Positions 18,042-25,941 of a stretch of 64,000 bases of DNA are shown piece by piece. The stretch spans positions 310,001-374,000 of the forward strand of contig NZ_LQBP01000001.1 of the NCBI RefSeq assembly GCF_001507545.1. Reading direction: 5' to 3'. The notes under the pieces are model-generated. The model was given only the letters and a program-made list of their open reading frames with translations, did not search any database and was not told the origin of the DNA. The translations under genes and the position numbers were made by a program. The stretch is from Ruegeria profundi. GTDB lineage: Bacteria > Pseudomonadota > Alphaproteobacteria > Rhodobacterales > Rhodobacteraceae. Each line of letters begins with the position of its first letter. The stretch's first letter is position 1.

Positions 18042-18061
18042 GATGACGCGTCTACGTCATC
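18042..18061. promoter_or_regulatory. Inverted repeat in the purF leader
   Basis: GATGACG and CGTCATC flank a six-base spacer, 92 bases upstream of the purF start. A second dyad, GGCGG-CA-CCGCC, follows at 18068-18079, and GGCAT-N7-ATGCC precedes at 17957-17973. They could be operators or leader hairpins; the sequence alone does not decide. I see no known purine riboswitch core. Confidence 0.35.
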
Positions 18062-18153
18062 TGTCACGGCGGCACCGCCGGGTGCAAAACCAGCCATGCA
18101 GATGTTCAATTCATCACCGCTAGTGAAAACGTCGTAGAAATTGGAGCCCGTAC

Positions 18154-19677
18154 ATGTGTGGGATTTTGGGGATCGCAAGCAAGACGCATGATGTCTTTGC
18201 GGAAATCTATGACGGGCTGCTTATGCTGCAGCACCGGGGGCAGGACGCCTCGGGCATCGTCACTTACAATGGCGAGTTCTTCCGCGAAAAAAAGGCCAAT
18301 GGTCTGGTCAAGGATGTGTTTAACGCGCAAGACGCTGAAACTCTGTTGGGCAGAATCGGGTTGGGCCATGTCCGCTATCCGACCGCAGGTTCATTGAGCG
18401 CGGCAGAGGCTCAGCCTTTTTTTGTCAACGCGCCCTATGGCATTTATCTGGTCCACAATGGCAACATCACCAACACGGCTGAACAGCGCGAGAAAGTGAC
18501 CGCCAAGTACAGCCGCCATCTGCGGACCACATCGGATTCCGAAATTCTGCTGAACGTGCTGGCGGATAAAGTGGCCGACGCAATCAAGGTCAACGGTAAT
18601 GCCGAGCCGATCCGCAACATCTTTGCCGGTGTAAAAATGACGATGGAACGGGTTCAGGGTGCTTACTCGGTAATCTGCCTTGTTGCCGGAGTTGGTATGC
18701 TGGCGTTCCGCGATCCGTTCGGAATTCGCCCTCTGTCGGTTGCTAAGCGCGAAGTGGAGGGTGCCGGTGATGATTATGCCTTTGCGTCGGAAGACGTGGC
18801 TTTTGGTATCAACGGTTTCAAAAAACTGCGGGACCTAAAGGCGGGTGAGGCGATTCTGATCGACCTCGAAGGCAACATGCACACTTTCCAGGCCGTCGAA
18901 GGCCGGTTGACCCCCTGTATTTTTGAGTATGTTTATCTGGCGCGTCCGGATTCATTGCTGGACGGTGTGTCAGTTTACAAAACTCAGATGCGTATGGGCC
19001 AGACGCTTGCCCACCAGATTGAGGAGGCAGGCCTTGAAATCGACCGGATCATACCCGTACCGGACAGTGCCCGCCCGGTCGCGCTGGAAGTCGCCAAGGC
19101 CACGGGCATCCCCTATCGCGAGGGACTGGTGAAGAACCGCTATGTCGGCAGAACCTTTATCATGCCCGGACAGGAAGAGCGTCAGAAGTCCGTGCGCCGC
19201 AAGCTGAACGCCGTTCCGCTTGAGTTCAAAGACCAAAACGTTCTGCTGATCGACGACTCGATCGTGCGCGGGAACACGATCAAGAAAATTGTTCAGATGT
19301 GCCGAGAGGCCGGTGCCAAGAAAGTCTACGTCGCCAGCGCCTCTCCGCCCGTGAAGTTCCCAAATGTCTACGGCATCGATATGCCTACAAAGCACGAGTT
19401 GATCGCCAACGGCAAAGAGATTGAAGAGATCCGTCAGGAACTGGGGGCAGACGCCCTGTTCTATCAGAACCTTGAGGATCTGATCTGGGCCGCCAAAGAA
19501 GGCAACCCCGAGATTGAGTCTTTCGACTGCTCGTGCTTTGACGGCGATTACATCACCGGCAGTGTCAGCAATGACTATTTGAACAGCCTTGAAAACAGCA
19601 GTCGCGCGAGCAAGAAAAAAGAAGACATGCAGATGCCGGGTGGCTCGTGGAACCGGGCGGAGCTGGCATCAGGATAA
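18154..19677 (+). CDS. purF: Amidophosphoribosyltransferase
   Basis: First committed step of purine synthesis: transfers glutamine amide to PRPP. The 507 residues begin MCGILGIA, placing the nucleophile at Cys2, so the enzyme is processed by Met removal without the longer propeptide of some homologues. The glutaminase part shows LGHVRYPTAG and DASG, and the transferase part the PRPP motif VLLIDDSIVRGNT. GGAG lies ten bases upstream of the ATG. The long leader (up to 352 bases) with dyads suggests regulation. A terminator follows. Confidence 0.97.
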   Translation: MCGILGIASKTHDVFAEIYDGLLMLQHRGQDASGIVTYNGEFFREKKANGLVKDVFNAQDAETLLGRIGLGHVRYPTAGSLSAAEAQPFFVNAPYGIYLVHNGNITNTAEQREKVTAKYSRHLRTTSDSEILLNVLADKVADAIKVNGNAEPIRNIFAGVKMTMERVQGAYSVICLVAGVGMLAFRDPFGIRPLSVAKREVEGAGDDYAFASEDVAFGINGFKKLRDLKAGEAILIDLEGNMHTFQAVEGRLTPCIFEYVYLARPDSLLDGVSVYKTQMRMGQTLAHQIEEAGLEIDRIIPVPDSARPVALEVAKATGIPYREGLVKNRYVGRTFIMPGQEERQKSVRRKLNAVPLEFKDQNVLLIDDSIVRGNTIKKIVQMCREAGAKKVYVASASPPVKFPNVYGIDMPTKHELIANGKEIEEIRQELGADALFYQNLEDLIWAAKEGNPEIESFDCSCFDGDYITGSVSNDYLNSLENSSRASKKKEDMQMPGGSWNRAELASG

Positions 19678-19704
19678 GCCTTTTCGCGAATCAATATTTT
19701 GATC

Positions 19705-19740
19705 GGCCCGCGTCACAAAGGTGATACGGGCCTTTATTTT
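19705..19740 (+). terminator. Intrinsic terminator after purF
   Basis: GGCCCG (19705-19710) pairs with CGGGCC (19727-19732), extended inside by GTCAC/GTGAT, and is followed by TTTATTTT. It begins 27 bases after the purF stop. Confidence 0.82.
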
Positions 19741-19796
19741 GGGGTCTCAGATTGGGATGAGTGGATTTTTGCGCACAACCCTTCGCTGAAGAAATC

Positions 19797-19875
19797 GCAA
19801 TCCCAATGGCTTCGCCGTCAAAGCCAATCGCATTGCCTTAATGCGACGTCAGATAGGCTTTTACTCGGCCTATCT
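19797..19875. other. Two further stem-loops between purF and the next gene
   Basis: GCAAT...ATTGC with inner TGGCTT/AAGCCA forms one stem-loop (19797-19836); AGATAGGC and GCCTATCT (19851-19858, 19868-19875) form an 8-base perfect stem. With the purF terminator this makes three hairpins in a 267-base gap without a credible gene. They may be a small RNA, a repeat element or a second terminator. Confidence 0.35.
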
Positions 19876-19944
19876 GTTTGCTAGGTCGCCGATTGCCAAC
19901 CACTCACAACAAGGGGCCGTGCCAAGGCGGCAGGGCCGAACTTC

Positions 19945-20193
19945 ATGTCGAATTCAACTGTCGAAAGCGCAGCTACGCAAAAGGGTGCGCTGAAGAAAAA
20001 CTCTGTTTCTGTACTTGGTGTTTTTGGTTCCCCGCAGGATATGCGCGCGCTTATCCGATTGTCTTCTGGACGCATCAAAGAAATCAAACCGGGCAGCCGC
20101 GTCTCGTCGGGGACCGTGGTGGCGATCGATCCCGAGGGGATTATGCTGCGACAAAGCGGCCAGACCAAACGGATCGCCATTCCGGGCGGCTAA
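19945..20193 (+). CDS. Small protein resembling the GspC/PilP homology region
   Basis: An 82-residue protein whose core reads LGVFGSPQDMRALIRLSSGR followed by a glycine/valine turn region (SRVSSGTVVAID) and a short basic end. The pattern 'GVFG...RALIRL..GR....PG..V..GTV..I' is that of the periplasmic homology region of type II secretion GspC and type IV pilus PilP. It has no signal peptide or membrane helix and no secretion genes nearby, so the function is unknown. The ribosome site is weak. It is followed 42 bases later by an SDR gene in the same direction. Confidence 0.7.
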   Translation: MSNSTVESAATQKGALKKNSVSVLGVFGSPQDMRALIRLSSGRIKEIKPGSRVSSGTVVAIDPEGIMLRQSGQTKRIAIPGG

Positions 20194-20235
20194 TCCTGTC
20201 TTGACGCCCTGCGCCCATAGGTCCAAACCGCTGTC

Positions 20236-20880
20236 ATGACCGATCAGACCAAAATTGCACTCGTTACCGGAGCTTCTCGCGGCTTGGGCGCTGCCCTGGC
20301 CGAGGCGCTCGCGCCCGAATATCACATCGTCGCCGTTGCCCGCACGACGGGCGGCTTGGAAGAATTGGATGACCGCATTCAGGCCAAAGGTGGCGCGGCC
20401 ACGCTGGCGCCGATGGATATTGCCGATCCGAACGCTATGGCGACCTTGTGCCGTGGCATTCACGACCGGTGGGGGAAAGTGGACTTGTGGCTGCACACAG
20501 CCGTCCATGCCTCGGCTCTGACGCCGGCACATTTCATCGACCCGAAAGAGTGGACAAAGGCGGTTAGCATCAATGCAACTGCCACGTCTGTGCTGATCCC
20601 CTACATCGCGCCTTTGTTGGGTGAGACTGGCCATGCTGTTTTCTTTGATGACCCGAAAGCAGGCCAAAAATTCTATGGCATCTATGGCGCGACCAAGGCC
20701 GCTCAGTTGGCGCTGGCACGCAGTTGGGCGCTTGAAACAGAACGCACCGGTCCGCGGGTTTCAATTGTCGAGCCGTCACCGATGCCCACCGCCGTGCGCG
20801 CGAGGTTTCATCCCGGAGAAGATCGCGATGCATTGACCGGAACGGCAGACGAAGCCGCACGGATTTTGTCGCTGCTTTAG
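20236..20880 (+). CDS. Short-chain dehydrogenase/reductase
   Basis: A 214-residue oxidoreductase of the classical SDR fold. The cofactor motif TGASRGLG is near 11-18, and the catalytic Tyr-Lys pair is in YGATK (about 154-158). The usual NNAG stretch is replaced by HTAVHAS, and the active-site serine is not obvious (FFDDPKAGQ precedes the tyrosine), so the catalytic set may be altered. The substrate is unknown. The protein is shorter than typical SDRs (~250) and lacks the C-terminal substrate lid. Confidence 0.82.
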   Translation: MTDQTKIALVTGASRGLGAALAEALAPEYHIVAVARTTGGLEELDDRIQAKGGAATLAPMDIADPNAMATLCRGIHDRWGKVDLWLHTAVHASALTPAHFIDPKEWTKAVSINATATSVLIPYIAPLLGETGHAVFFDDPKAGQKFYGIYGATKAAQLALARSWALETERTGPRVSIVEPSPMPTAVRARFHPGEDRDALTGTADEAARILSLL

Positions 20881-20883
20881 TGT

Positions 20884-20933
20884 ATGGCCCTTTGGGCCAT
20901 GCCTCCGGCGGGGATATTTTCAGCCAGATGAAG
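20884..20933 (+). repeat. Hairpin plus Rhodobacteraceae-type 3' intergenic element
   Basis: ATGGCCC-TTT-GGGCCAT forms a perfect hairpin (20884-20900) immediately after the SDR stop, followed by GCCTCCGGCGGGGATATTTT and AGCCAGATGAAG. From memory, this 'cctccggcggggatattt...gatgaag' string is a frequent gene-end element in Rhodobacteraceae genomes. I see one copy in the window, so repetition must be checked genome-wide. Confidence 0.45.
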
Positions 20934-20941
20934 CGTGCAGG

Positions 20942-21784
20942 TTATGCGATATGCACACCGTTTCGCCCAGCCAGATCAACGAAGAATTGCCAAGCCACGC
21001 GGCCCGAACGCGCGCCGCGTGTCGCCTGCCATTCGATGGCTTCTGCGCGCAGCAAGTCCGCATCGACCGATACGCCGTACGCACCGCAATAGCGTTCGAT
21101 CATTGCAAGATATTCATCCTGGTCGCAGGGGTGGAAGCCTAGCCAAAGACCGAACCGATCCGATAACGAAACTTTTTCTTCGACCGCCTCAGACGGGTTG
21201 ATGGCGCTGGAGCGTTCATTCTCGATCATGTCACGCGGCATCAGGTGACGGCGATTGGACGTCGCGTAGAAGACAACGTTCTCGGGGCGACCTTCGATGC
21301 CGCCGTCCAACACGGCCTTCAGCGACTTATAATGCTGGTCGTCGTGACTGAACGACAAGTCATCGCAGAACAGGATGAACCTGTGCGGAGCAACCCGCAG
21401 GTGATTCAGCAGGCGTGCGACCGAGCCCATGTCTTCACGCTGTAGCTCGACCAGTTTCAGGTCGGGAAAATCGGCCTGCAGTGAGCCATGAACGGCCTTA
21501 ACGAGGCTGGATTTCCCCATTCCACGCGCACCCCACAACAGTGCATTGTTGGCCTTGAAACCAGCCGCAAAGCGGCGCGTGTTGTCCAATAGCGTATCTC
21601 GGGACCGGTTGATGCCAATCAATAGTTCCAGATCGACGCGGTTGACCTGTGTGACCGGCTCAAGCCTATCGGGTTCGATATGCCAGACAAAGGCGGGTGC
21701 GGCACCGAAATCCGGCGCGGCCAAAGGGGCCGGTGCCATGCGTTCCAGTGCATCGGCAATTCGGTTCAGGGCTTGGTCATCCAT
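20942..21784 (-). CDS. DUF815-family AAA+-like ATPase
   Basis: A 280-residue P-loop ATPase of the DUF815 family. Walker A is GARGMGKS (85-92), Walker B FILFCDDLSF, and the family stretch FYATSNRRHLMPRD is followed by DRFGLWLGFHPCDQDEYL, which resembles an AAA sensor and lid. The cellular role of the family is unknown. The ATG at 21784 has GGAGG seven bases upstream; the longer frame to 21871 adds unconserved residues and crosses the tat terminator. It converges with the SDR gene. Confidence 0.88.
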   Translation of the reverse strand: MDDQALNRIADALERMAPAPLAAPDFGAAPAFVWHIEPDRLEPVTQVNRVDLELLIGINRSRDTLLDNTRRFAAGFKANNALLWGARGMGKSSLVKAVHGSLQADFPDLKLVELQREDMGSVARLLNHLRVAPHRFILFCDDLSFSHDDQHYKSLKAVLDGGIEGRPENVVFYATSNRRHLMPRDMIENERSSAINPSEAVEEKVSLSDRFGLWLGFHPCDQDEYLAMIERYCGAYGVSVDADLLRAEAIEWQATRGARSGRVAWQFFVDLAGRNGVHIA

Positions 21785-21851
21785 TCGGGCCTCCGGTCGT
21801 GACTTGGCGGGTTCAAACCATGTTCCGAACGGCGCAACAAGTACCACGTAC

Positions 21852-21881
21852 GAAAAAGGCGCGCCAATCATTGGCGCGCCT
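21852..21881 (-). terminator. Terminator of the tatABC operon
   Basis: An 11-base perfect stem, AGGCGCGCCAA and TTGGCGCGCCT with a three-base loop, is followed on the minus strand by five T residues. It lies 22 bases past the tatC stop. Confidence 0.85.
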
Positions 21882-21902
21882 GCTTTCTAACCGTTAACGG
21901 AT

Positions 21903-22778
21903 TTACTTGCCGTCTTCTTCACGGATGATCTCGTCATCCGCCTCCTCTTCGTCGTCATAGTAACCGTCTGCGCGCAGTTGCTCTTCGCGCTTCTTTTCAA
22001 CGCGAGCCACAAGGAAGATTGACACTTCATAAAGCCCGTAGACCACAACAAAGAGAATGATCTGAGTGATTACGTCTGGCGGTGTTACAAGCGCGGCCAG
22101 AACCAGAATGGCGACCACGGCATATTTACGCACGCTGCCAAGCCCTTCGGCGCTGACAAGCCCTGCCTTTCCCATCAGCGTAAGCAGAACGGGCAGCTGG
22201 AAGCAGAGCCCAAACGCCACGATGAACTTGATGGTCAGGTTCAGATACTCTTGCGCTGACCCCTGGAACACCACGCTGAGCGGAGCGGTAGCCGTGCCGT
22301 CAACAACAGCTTCTCCTTCTGCCCCGAACTGCTGGAACCCGAGGAAAAAGTCATAGGCCAGCGGCGTGACGACATAAAACGCAAAGCTTGCCCCCAGCAG
22401 AAACATAAAAGGCGAGGCCACCATGAAAGGCAGAAAGGCGTTCTTTTCTGACCGGTAAAGACCCGGTGCCACGAACCGCCACATCTGCATTCCGATGTAA
22501 GGAAAGGCCAGAATGAACCCGCCCAGTAATGACACCTTGATCGCGACAAAAAAACCTTCCTGCGGAGAGATAAAGATCAGACCGCAATCCTGCCCCCGTT
22601 CTGCCAGCACGTCGCACAGGGGACGAGTGAGGAAGTTAAAGATCGGCGTGGCCACCGTAAAACAGATGATCATGCCAACCAGAAACGCAACGACACAGTG
22701 AATCAACCTTGTGCGCAGCTCTGCAAGATGCTCGATCAGTGGGGCCGAGCTGTCTTCGATCTCGTCAGTGTTGGTCAT
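21903..22778 (-). CDS. tatC: Sec-independent protein translocase TatC
   Basis: Core receptor of the twin-arginine export system, 291 residues with six hydrophobic helices. The conserved N-terminal stretch [15 protein letters not shown] binds signal peptides, followed by the TatC motifs [19 protein letters not shown] and a Pro-Asp at the fifth helix ([14 protein letters not shown]). A highly acidic C-terminal tail ([10 protein letters not shown]) is present. The start overlaps the tatB stop by four bases. Confidence 0.96.
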   Translation of the reverse strand: MTNTDEIEDSSAPLIEHLAELRTRLIHCVVAFLVGMIICFTVATPIFNFLTRPLCDVLAERGQDCGLIFISPQEGFFVAIKVSLLGGFILAFPYIGMQMWRFVAPGLYRSEKNAFLPFMVASPFMFLLGASFAFYVVTPLAYDFFLGFQQFGAEGEAVVDGTATAPLSVVFQGSAQEYLNLTIKFIVAFGLCFQLPVLLTLMGKAGLVSAEGLGSVRKYAVVAILVLAALVTPPDVITQIILFVVVYGLYEVSIFLVARVEKKREEQLRADGYYDDEEEADDEIIREEDGK

Positions 22779-23233
22779 GTCTTGCTTTCAGTTTTCAGCG
22801 CGGCCTCGGCCTCTTCGGCCTTGGCAAGAGCATCTGCGGCTTCCTTGGCCTTGCGTTCGGCAGCTGCGCGGGCGGTCGTGGCTTGAATCTTCTTGGCCTG
22901 TTCGGCCCGTTCCGCGGCCAGTTTGCCCGTCTCGCTATCGGGGTCGAATTTGGTCGGGTCGATGCTGCGGGCCATGTCCTGTGCGGCTTCTTTCACACCG
23001 TCCATGGCGCTGCTGACCGGGTTGGCCGCCGCATTCAAACCCTTCTTGATTTCGTTAACACCCGCTTGGTCCGCCGCTTCGTTCATGGCGCTGCTGAATT
23101 CGCGCGCCATTCCGCGGGCCTTGCCGACCCAACGACCGACATTGCGGAACAGCACCGGCAGGTCCTTTGGCCCCACAACGATCAGGGCAACAATGCCGAT
23201 GACCAAAAGCTCGGTCCAGCCCAGATCAAACAT
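22775..23233 (-). CDS. tatB: Sec-independent protein translocase TatB
   Basis: Tat receptor partner, 152 residues. The N-terminus [26 protein letters not shown] gives the membrane helix and the Gly-Pro hinge; then come an amphipathic helix ([17 protein letters not shown]) and a long alanine/glutamate-rich helical tail that is variable in the family. It lies six bases after tatA and overlaps tatC. Confidence 0.95.
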   Translation of the reverse strand: MFDLGWTELLVIGIVALIVVGPKDLPVLFRNVGRWVGKARGMAREFSSAMNEAADQAGVNEIKKGLNAAANPVSSAMDGVKEAAQDMARSIDPTKFDPDSETGKLAAERAEQAKKIQATTARAAAERKAKEAADALAKAEEAEAALKTESKT

Positions 23234-23239
23234 CTTGGT

Positions 23240-23455
23240 TTAGGCCTTATCTTTTTCTGTCTCAGGCGTAACGTCCTTTGCCACTTCGGCGGCGTCTTGC
23301 TCTATCTCGTCGGTGCCTTCTTTTACGCCCTTCTTGAACGATGTGATGCCCTTGCCCACTTCGCCCATCAACGAACTGATCTTGCCGCGGCCAAACAGTA
23401 CCAGTACCACAACGGCGATCAACAGCAGGCCGGGAAGGCCGATATTATTGAGCAT
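23240..23455 (-). CDS. tatA: Sec-independent protein translocase TatA
   Basis: Pore-forming Tat subunit, 71 residues. One N-terminal helix ([17 protein letters not shown]) is followed by the FGRGKI hinge and an amphipathic helix, then an acidic tail. The ATG at 23455 is preceded by AAGGAG; the upstream extension to 23578 has no family similarity. First gene of tatABC. Confidence 0.95.
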   Translation of the reverse strand: MLNNIGLPGLLLIAVVVLVLFGRGKISSLMGEVGKGITSFKKGVKEGTDEIEQDAAEVAKDVTPETEKDKA

Positions 23456-23603
23456 GTCTTTTCTCCTTATGCGTCGGCGCCAGGCGCCGGGAATATGATC
23501 TGGGCTTGTGTCTACGCCTGCTAGGCCCGCTGGAAAAGTGGCGGAACGGCGTTCGACCCTCAAATCTGGCGGCATCACACGTTTTTTGCAGACTGGTTTT
23601 TTC

Positions 23604-23627
23604 CAACTGACAGGTTTATGTCAGTTG
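23604..23627. promoter_or_regulatory. Perfect 9-base inverted repeat upstream of the ABM/WYL genes
   Basis: CAACTGACA and TGTCAGTTG flank a six-base spacer. The dyad ends 47 bases before the ABM-domain gene and lies 148 bases upstream of tatA, so it most likely serves the former. Arm length and spacing suit a dimeric HTH regulator; the WYL-domain gene two positions downstream is a candidate. Confidence 0.6.
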
Positions 23628-23674
23628 CACGGGGTTAGGACACGGTTATCGAAACTTGGTCAACGGAGATACAA

Positions 23675-23980
23675 ATGACCCATGTTGCAGAAATCGTCAC
23701 CTTCACCCTCACAGACGGCACCTCGCCGGAAGAATACGTGAAGCTCAGCCAGGCGTCTGAGGCGTTTGTCCGCTCAGCCCCCGGATTCGTCCACCGTCAG
23801 TTGAGCCAAGGTGAGGATGGACGTTGGACCGATTATGTCATCTGGACGGACTTGAAAGCTGCACAAGACGCAGCTGCTCAGCTTCCTCAGCAGGAATGCG
23901 CTGCTGGCATGATGGCTGCGATCAATCCCGAAAGCATCCAGATGCGCCATGAGAATGTGCTATGGAAAATGACCGCATAA
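23675..23980 (+). CDS. ABM-domain (antibiotic biosynthesis monooxygenase-like) protein
   Basis: A 101-residue protein of the ferredoxin-like dimeric alpha/beta barrel fold. The pattern EIVTFTL...A..FVRSAPGFVHRQLSQ...WTDYVIWTD matches ABM-type proteins, which include heme-degrading enzymes and cofactorless monooxygenases; catalytic identity cannot be told from the sequence. GGAG is present nine bases upstream of the ATG. The regulator gene follows 21 bases later, suggesting an autoregulated pair. Confidence 0.75.
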   Translation: MTHVAEIVTFTLTDGTSPEEYVKLSQASEAFVRSAPGFVHRQLSQGEDGRWTDYVIWTDLKAAQDAAAQLPQQECAAGMMAAINPESIQMRHENVLWKMTA

Positions 23981-24001
23981 AGGCTGTCAGAACGGCGTGT
24001 C

Positions 24002-24673
24002 ATGCGCCGCACTGACCGTCTGTTCGACATCATCCAGATCCTGCGCGACGGCAAACTGCACCGCGCGCAGGACATCGCGGACCGGCTTGAGGTCTCGGTC
24101 CGCACGATTTACCGCGACATGGATACTCTTGTCGCCTCGGGCGTGCCTGTGGAGGGCGAGCGCGGCGTCGGCTACATGGTGCGCGAACAGATCACCCTGC
24201 CCCCCTTAACCCTGACCCCGATCGAATTGGAAGCCTTGAACCTTGGCATGGCTATCGTGGCCGAGGCGGCAGACGCTGACCTCAAAGCGGCAGCCGAAAC
24301 ACTGGCTGAAAAGATCGACGCAGTTTTGCCTACTCAAGTCGTGGCCGAGGCGGATACGTGGAAATTCGCGGTGTATCCCTTTGCGGATGCGGCGCGTGGA
24401 TTGGCCCACATGGCCCCGATCCGTGCTGCGATCAAATCCCGCCAGAAACTGCATTTGTCCTACCGTCGCATTGATGGCGTGCTGACCGAGCGTACGATCC
24501 GCCCGTTGCATATGGAGTATTGGGGCCGTGTCTGGACCCTGACCGCGTGGTGCGAGTTGCGGGACGGTTTCCGTGTATTCCGCATCGACTTGATCGAAGC
24601 CGTCTCACCCCTGCCCGAGATTTTTGCCGATGAGCCGGGGAAACGGCTCAGCGACTACGACCCCTATAACTAG
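24002..24673 (+). CDS. YafY-family transcription factor with HTH and WYL domains
   Basis: A 223-residue regulator. Residues 1-60 form the winged HTH (RRTDRLFDIIQILRDGK ... VSVRTIYRDMDTLVASGVP), and a WYL-type sensor domain lies around 135-205 (LHLSYRRIDGVLTERTIRPL ... WTLTAWCELRDGFRVFRIDLI). WYL domains bind ligands such as nucleic acids or nucleotides in other proteins. It probably controls the ABM gene before it through the inverted repeat at 23604. Its stop faces nlpD. Confidence 0.88.
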   Translation: MRRTDRLFDIIQILRDGKLHRAQDIADRLEVSVRTIYRDMDTLVASGVPVEGERGVGYMVREQITLPPLTLTPIELEALNLGMAIVAEAADADLKAAAETLAEKIDAVLPTQVVAEADTWKFAVYPFADAARGLAHMAPIRAAIKSRQKLHLSYRRIDGVLTERTIRPLHMEYWGRVWTLTAWCELRDGFRVFRIDLIEAVSPLPEIFADEPGKRLSDYDPYN

Positions 24674-24712
24674 GTCGCCCAACCAAAGGCAGGTCGAAAC
24701 CAGCCAGTGCAT

Positions 24713-25882
24713 TTACTGTAAATAGGGCTCGGGATCGACGGCTTCGAAGCCTTTGCGCACTTCGAAATGCACGTAAGAATTGTCTCCGCCCCGCAGTGAG
24801 GCGATCTGCTCACCCCGGCGCACGCGATCGCCCTTTTTCACCGTTATCTTGTCGACATTCGCATAGACCGTCAGAAGATCGTTGCTGTGTTTGACGACAA
24901 TGATAGGTACCTGATCTGCATCTGCGGTAATCGCAGCCACGGTGCCCGCTTCGGCTGCCTTTACAGCCGCGCCCGGAGCGGCAGCGATATCGATACCCTC
25001 GTTCTTGCCCTTCTCATAGGTCCGAATGATCGTGCCTGTCACCGGCAGCCCAAGGGCTGCGCTGCTTTGGTTAGTCGGTGCTTCGGCGGTCACGTCCGGT
25101 GCTGGCTCGGCCGGGGCGATCACCTCGTCCGGAAGCGGTTGCGTTGCACTCGGCGGGGTCGGCGTTGGCGAACCCTGCCCCGGCTGCGTCACGTTGGTGG
25201 CGGCTACAGGAGCCTGTTGTGGTGCGGGTTGGTTCTTGATCGGGATCAGCAGGAATTGATCCTCGCGCACGGTAAAGTCCGGACCTAATCCATTCCATTC
25301 GGCCAGCGCATCCACTGGCACATCGTAGAGCCGCGCGATGGTATAAGCCGTCTCGCCGCGTTTAACCTTGTGCCGGATTGGCTCGGGCCCAGATGGCGCA
25401 GGGGTCGGAGCGGGTGCCGTCGCCGCAGGCTGCGCGGGCTCCAGCGTCGACGTCCGGACCGACCCATCTGTCGGCGCCTCGTCAATCGCGGTTCCGGCTA
25501 TGGTGGCGATATCGACGGTACTGGCACCACCGACCGGGCGCGGCAGAGCGATCACTTCACCGTCACGCAACTGATCAGTGGGTTTCAAGCCATTGAAACT
25601 TGCCAACTCGCCCTCGGGCAACCCAACCCGCGCGGCAACGTCTGCAACCGTATCACCGCGGCGCGCGACAATCACCTGGTATGTTGGATAGGAAATGACG
25701 CCTCGGGCATCCGGGGCTGGACGATTGGCTGTCGCGGCTTGCGCGGCATCAGAGGTCGAAAACCCCCCCACATTTCCACGAAGGTCATAATCCAGCGGAC
25801 CATCGCACCCCGCAAGGATCACCAAAGCTGTCGCGCCGGTGGCGCAGCGGAGTATCGCTGACTTGGAAACTGCTCTCATCAT
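24713..25882 (-). CDS. nlpD: NlpD-like LysM/M23 murein hydrolase lipoprotein
   Basis: Outer-membrane lipoprotein of 389 residues. The signal ends in the lipobox LVILAGC (Cys about 26). Two LysM repeats follow (YQVIVARRGDTVADVAARVG and HKVKRGETAYTIARLYDVP), then a long proline/alanine linker and a C-terminal M23 (LytM) domain from about 285. The M23 domain reads NEGIDIAAAPG and YVHFEVRKG, so the first metal histidine (usually HxGID) is replaced by Asn-Glu. It is probably an amidase activator rather than an active peptidase, as for E. coli NlpD. TTGAGGA precedes the start. Last gene of surE-pcm-nlpD. Confidence 0.92.
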   Translation of the reverse strand: MMRAVSKSAILRCATGATALVILAGCDGPLDYDLRGNVGGFSTSDAAQAATANRPAPDARGVISYPTYQVIVARRGDTVADVAARVGLPEGELASFNGLKPTDQLRDGEVIALPRPVGGASTVDIATIAGTAIDEAPTDGSVRTSTLEPAQPAATAPAPTPAPSGPEPIRHKVKRGETAYTIARLYDVPVDALAEWNGLGPDFTVREDQFLLIPIKNQPAPQQAPVAATNVTQPGQGSPTPTPPSATQPLPDEVIAPAEPAPDVTAEAPTNQSSAALGLPVTGTIIRTYEKGKNEGIDIAAAPGAAVKAAEAGTVAAITADADQVPIIVVKHSNDLLTVYANVDKITVKKGDRVRRGEQIASLRGGDNSYVHFEVRKGFEAVDPEPYLQ

Positions 25883-25941
25883 TCTGTCCTCAACGCCTAC
25901 CCGTGTTTTCCGGGGTTCCGTCGCGTGTTGCCTAACAATCC

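Noticed and set aside
19699..19884. A 61-codon plus-strand frame in the gap after purF
   Set aside because: It runs through the purF terminator and hairpins and has no ribosome site or family feature.
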